This document shows, one piece after another, positions 24,101 through 26,137 of a DNA stretch of 26,137 nucleotides. The stretch lies in NCBI GenBank assembly GCA_947501315.1, contig CANMXH010000007.1:1-26137 (forward strand), written 5' to 3'. The position numbers were made by a program, and so were the translations under genes. The stretch is from Caulobacteraceae bacterium. GTDB lineage: Bacteria > Pseudomonadota > Alphaproteobacteria > Caulobacterales > Caulobacteraceae. The notes beneath the pieces were generated by a model. The model saw nothing but the letters and a program-made list of their open reading frames with translations. It searched no databases and had not been told where the DNA came from. Within the stretch, counting starts at the first letter, position 1, and each line of letters starts with the position of its first letter.

Positions 24101-24260
24101 GTGGGAAGACACCTACGACTGGGCGTCTGACACGACTATCCGTATCGGGGCCCGCAACATTACCGATGAGGCACCGCCCCTGTCTTCGACAGGCTATCTC
24201 GGGTCGCTCTACCGCCCCTATGGTCGCTACTGGTATGCGACCATGACCAAGACGTTCTGA
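21177..24260 (+). CDS. TonB-dependent outer-membrane receptor
   Basis: This 1027-residue TonB-dependent transporter has a signal peptide (about 1-27, ending GAWA). The plug domain (about 50-200) includes LGDVVVVGSQIRG, LRSLGVGNTLVLLNGRRI, RRVEVLMDGAAAIYGADAVAGVVN and then a 22-strand-type barrel. Late motifs LRLRGSYSEGFRAPNLEQ and the terminal YWYATMTKTF with C-terminal Phe are characteristic. GGGAGGAG lies upstream of the ATG. It belongs to the large class common in Caulobacterales and Sphingomonadales whose ligand cannot be told from sequence. Being 31 bp behind dctA and ahead of a secreted hydrolase suggests uptake of a compound yielding C4-dicarboxylates; this is inference. Confidence 0.95.
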   Translation: MRTIHKSALLRSAAALTLLTCASGAWAQTAPSPRPASAEPETASDLGDVVVVGSQIRGAAVNTALPVTVLDEEQILATGAVNGDDLMRSIPQMGDVLFSAANNPQTSNAARGDVNSVNLRSLGVGNTLVLLNGRRIVQHPTSQGTSDTGTVPVLSYNSNAIPVSGLRRVEVLMDGAAAIYGADAVAGVVNTVLREKFDGLRMTSQYGGAEGTHLRELNLGLFAGRNFDRGNISAFIDYTDRTALRSEDQDFTSTDNLTPLFANEPDYASSLTPDFRNTRGAWANLAVVNGPGTIRRGTTALTTAAGAFSIRPTTLAGCLVPNGDVCLGSGALTFNGTQRPLRFDTAPGTTVLPDTQRLNIFFAGHYDLTDNITAFGELGYYTADTHRVQPPVINLNTLVIPASNYWNPFGPVTFANGSPNPNRITGLTNVPVTGLPVRLNQYRFVDAGYQGVDVSNYQSRLLGGLRGEWSGFDWESALLYSEAEAVDESDAVNTTALQASLALSTPDAYNPFNGGCVAQTSFGDCTPSSQVAIDAITFRLKRQSRTTLTQFDFKLSRPDMFSLPAGDVGIAFGLEARRETQSDDRDSNLDGTNPFRDSVTGEIQLSNVIAVSQNPDTEGDRTVASAYIEFAVPVVSPEMNIPLIRALDLQIAGRAEHYSDFGNVAKPKIAASWDIFDGLRLRGSYSEGFRAPNLEQVNTATYGRLTTNPDYIRCEADLRAGRIATFGACSRSIGASLLVSGNPDLEPEESTNSSYGVVFEPKFLPEMLGDFTLTVDRWHIQQEKIVGLFGGRNAVVQDYLDRVQGRSNPLVTRAAVNADDLALFAGTGITPVGVITSISDRFVNLLPQDVEGMDFGLIWRLRDTPLGDFRMNLNAAKLIAFGRDPGPAVDALYEARAAGIINAATPLPETSDLLAQNGRPEWRVSGSLTWSQGPWQVGAFTQYISAVDDTDLLSATGTPWEVDSQITGNLYFQYEWEDTYDWASDTTIRIGARNITDEAPPLSSTGYLGSLYRPYGRYWYATMTKTF

Positions 24261-24266
24261 GGCCGT

Positions 24267-24298
24267 GGCCGGCGCTGACGACAGTGTCAGCGCCGGCC
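24267..24298. terminator. Strong hairpin between receptor and hydrolase genes
   Basis: GGCCGGCGCTGAC pairs perfectly with GTCAGCGCCGGCC around a GACAGT loop: 13 bp, nearly all G-C. It starts 7 bp after the receptor stop and ends 22 bp before the hydrolase ATG. No T-run follows. It may attenuate transcription into the hydrolase gene or protect the 3' end of the receptor mRNA. Confidence 0.6.
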
Positions 24299-24320
24299 GG
24301 GTCCCGCCGGAGGATCAGGG

Positions 24321-25601
24321 ATGAGAATGCTGGCGGCCCTTGCGCTCGGGATGGTCGGCCTTCTCGCGCCTGAAGCCGTGCGGGCAGATCCACCCGAACC
24401 GCGCCGGATCGACTGCCCCGCCACCGCGGGCCGTGGGACCCGTTGCGTTTCGGGTCAGGACGAAAACGGTGCCTGGTATGTCGCGGCCATCCCGCCCAAC
24501 TGGAACCGGCGCCTGATCGTCCATGCGCACGGTGGTCCGAGAACTGGGGCACCCGAGGCGACGGACCCGCTTGAAGACCTCGACCGTTTCTCGGTCATGG
24601 TGCGTCATGGCTATGCCTGGATCGGCTCCACCTACCGGCGCGGCGGTTATGGCGTCCGGATGGCCGCCGAGGATACGGACAACAGCCGCAGGATCTTCTG
24701 GTCCCTGTACGGTCGTCCCGACCGAACCCTCCTGCACGGCCAGTCATGGGGCGGGAATGTCGCCGCGAAAGCGTCCGAGCTGCATGCCGGGAGCGCGGTG
24801 TCGGGCTGGAACTATGACGGCGTCCTGATCACCAATGGCATCGTCTCCGGCGGGACCCGCGCCTATGGGTTCCGGGCCGATCTGAGAGCGGTCTACCAGT
24901 ATTACTGTGCCAACCACCCGGCCGCGGATGAGCCGGCCTATCCGGTCTGGCAGGGACTGCCGCTGGACAGTCGGATGACCCGGGCAGACCTTCGGCGACG
25001 GATCGAGACCTGCACCGGTGTTGACCGCCCGACCGACCGCCGCACAGCGGAGCAGGCCGCAAGACTGCAGGACATTCTGGCTGTTACCGGTGTGGCGGAG
25101 GGCCAGTTGGTCAGCCACATGAACTGGGCCACCTTTCTGTTCCAGGACATGGTCCTGCTCCGGCTTGATGGACGAAATCCGTTCGACAACAGCGCCACGG
25201 TCTACAGCGGATCGAGCGACGACGCGGCGCTCAACGCCGGCGTCCAGCGCTTCTCTGCGGATCCTGAGGGTGTGGCCTTGCTGGCCTACGATGCGGACCT
25301 GACGGGACAGATCACCCGTCCCACCCTGACGCTTCATGCCCTTCATGATCCGACCGTGAGCGTGAGTGCCGAGGCCATCTATGCCGCGACGGTCGCTGCG
25401 GCTGGTAGGTCACATTTTCTGGTGCAGACGGTCACGGATGAAGCCGACCACAGCAAACTCTCCGACGCCAGCTATATGACCGCCCTCGATGCGCTCGAGG
25501 GCTGGATCGACCGGGGGCTCGCGCCCGACCCTGCCAGCTTCCAGACCCGGTGCCGGACGAACTGGGTCCGGCAAGGCCTCTGTCTGTTCATTACACCCTG
25601 A
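24321..25601 (+). CDS. Secreted alpha/beta-fold hydrolase
   Basis: This 426-residue protein has a signal peptide (about 1-22, ending VRA) and an alpha/beta-hydrolase core. The oxyanion-type motif HGGP (70-73) and the nucleophile elbow GQSWGG (S142) are visible; D343 (LHDPTV) and H377 (EADHSK) fit the rest of the triad. A Cys/Arg-rich insert (about 185-270) could be a lid. Cysteines C32/C42 and C411/C421 are placed to form periplasmic disulfides. The ATG has GGAGG upstream. I do not recognise a named family; it resembles alpha/beta esterases or peptidases. Position after dctA and the TonB receptor suggests it cleaves the imported substrate in the periplasm. Confidence 0.85.
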   Translation: MRMLAALALGMVGLLAPEAVRADPPEPRRIDCPATAGRGTRCVSGQDENGAWYVAAIPPNWNRRLIVHAHGGPRTGAPEATDPLEDLDRFSVMVRHGYAWIGSTYRRGGYGVRMAAEDTDNSRRIFWSLYGRPDRTLLHGQSWGGNVAAKASELHAGSAVSGWNYDGVLITNGIVSGGTRAYGFRADLRAVYQYYCANHPAADEPAYPVWQGLPLDSRMTRADLRRRIETCTGVDRPTDRRTAEQAARLQDILAVTGVAEGQLVSHMNWATFLFQDMVLLRLDGRNPFDNSATVYSGSSDDAALNAGVQRFSADPEGVALLAYDADLTGQITRPTLTLHALHDPTVSVSAEAIYAATVAAAGRSHFLVQTVTDEADHSKLSDASYMTALDALEGWIDRGLAPDPASFQTRCRTNWVRQGLCLFITP

Positions 25602-25606
25602 CACGG

Positions 25607-25628
25607 GGACGAGCGGCCCGGTTCGTCC
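25607..25628. terminator. Weak hairpin between convergent genes
   Basis: GGACGAGC pairs with GTTCGTCC (one G-T pair) around a 6-base loop. It lies 5 bp after the hydrolase stop, in the 72-bp gap before the convergent antiporter gene. There is no T-tract. The position is right for a terminator, but the stem is short. Confidence 0.3.
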
Positions 25629-25673
25629 GATGCAGCGTCGGGTCCCGGATTCTGGCCGGTCAGGCGCGCGCCG

Positions 25674-26137
25674 TCATCCGTGCCGTGGCTTCAGCAGTGG
25701 CGTGACCATCGGCATGGTGAGCATGGTCGATCCGACGGCCATCAGCAGCAGGGCGGTGAAGGCGTCATTGCTGATGATTTGCCGGTCCAGAAGGATGTTG
25801 GCGAAGATGATCATGATCAACGCCTTGGTCTGGAGCAGCCAGCCAATCACCCGGGCCTCACCTTTCGGCCATTTCAGGATGCGGCCCGCCAGATGAACCC
25901 CGGTCAGCTTGCCGGCGACGGAGGCGAACAGCAGAAGGCCGGCGGCGAGGAAGACCGCCATCCCGCCGACGTCCCATTGCGTTTTCAGTCCTGTGCTCAG
26001 GAAAAACACCGGCATGACCGCCAGGAGGATGTGGTTGCGAAACAGGTCCATCTTCGTCCGGTCGAACCAGGACTTGTCCAGCACGGCTCCGGCCAGAAAG
26101 GCGCCGACCATGAAATGCAGGCCCGACCAGTCGCCGG
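25674..26137 (-). CDS. Cation:proton antiporter, CPA2/Kef-type (C-terminal part, runs off right edge)
   Basis: The visible 154 codons encode the last membrane helices of a CPA2-family Na+/H+ or K+/H+ exchanger. The reading GLHFMVGAFLAGAVL and the signature VMPVFFLSTGLKTQWDVG are typical of Kef/NhaS-type exchangers. The protein ends at LLKPRHG soon after the last helix, so no C-terminal RCK/TrkA-N domain is present, unlike KefB/KefC. The frame stays open to the window edge; the start lies outside. It is convergent with the hydrolase gene and probably unrelated to the dct locus. Ion specificity cannot be told. Confidence 0.88.
   Translation of the reverse strand, partial: GDWSGLHFMVGAFLAGAVLDKSWFDRTKMDLFRNHILLAVMPVFFLSTGLKTQWDVGGMAVFLAAGLLLFASVAGKLTGVHLAGRILKWPKGEARVIGWLLQTKALIMIIFANILLDRQIISNDAFTALLLMAVGSTMLTMPMVTPLLKPRHG

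Noticed and set aside
1..26137. Mobile elements, CRISPR, tRNA or rRNA genes, toxin-antitoxin or phage genes
   Set aside because: I saw no transposase, integrase, spaced repeat array, tRNA-like cloverleaf or small toxin pair; the window reads as ordinary chromosomal operons.

Overview
The window is a gene-dense, high-GC stretch of an alphaproteobacterial chromosome. The combination of FixL/FixJ, FixK, a single-domain response regulator, ccoNOQP-GHIS, C4-pathway 5-aminolevulinate synthase and a large TonB-dependent receptor suggests the Caulobacterales, perhaps Brevundimonas or a relative. That placement is inference from gene content and order; no rRNA or other phylogenetic marker is present. 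I saw no tRNA, rRNA, CRISPR array, insertion sequence or integrase.

Region 1 (1-12168) is a microaerobic respiration module. On the minus strand lie fixL, fixJ and then hemA, which runs off the left edge. FixL keeps the haem-binding PAS residues of rhizobial FixL, so oxygen sensing and haem supply sit side by side. Divergent from fixL are fixK and a receiver-only protein in the position of Caulobacter fixT. A small minus-strand gene for a Cys-rich membrane protein follows. It shares a 119-bp divergent promoter region with ccoN, and that region holds a 14-bp FixK-type box. Downstream, ccoN, O, Q, P, G, H, I and S form one tightly packed operon with overlapping or nearly touching ends: the cbb3 oxidase subunits, then the assembly and copper-loading factors. 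The expected circuit is low O2 -> FixL -> FixJ~P -> FixK -> cco operon, with the receiver protein as possible feedback.

Region 2 (12087-16355) is accessory. A two-gene minus-strand unit encodes a Tat-exported amidohydrolase and a Sec-exported type-B carboxylesterase. The esterase C-terminus overlaps ccoS tail-to-tail by 82 bp. A secreted Gly/Asn/Tyr-rich repeat protein with a beta/gamma-crystallin domain follows and ends at a strong hairpin.

Region 3 (16394-25601) looks like a C4-dicarboxylate acquisition locus. dctB-dctD on the minus strand are divergent from dctA, a TonB-dependent receptor and a secreted alpha/beta hydrolase on the plus strand. The dctB/dctA intergenic region carries two 18-bp palindromes 33 bp apart, close to the DctD operator known from rhizobia. 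The DctD protein, however, lacks the GAFTGA loop needed to engage sigma-54, and I find no -24/-12 promoter before dctA. The attractive hypothesis is a DctBD system that has dropped sigma-54 and controls a receptor-hydrolase-transporter pathway. The window closes with the C-terminal part of a CPA2-type cation/proton antiporter on the minus strand.
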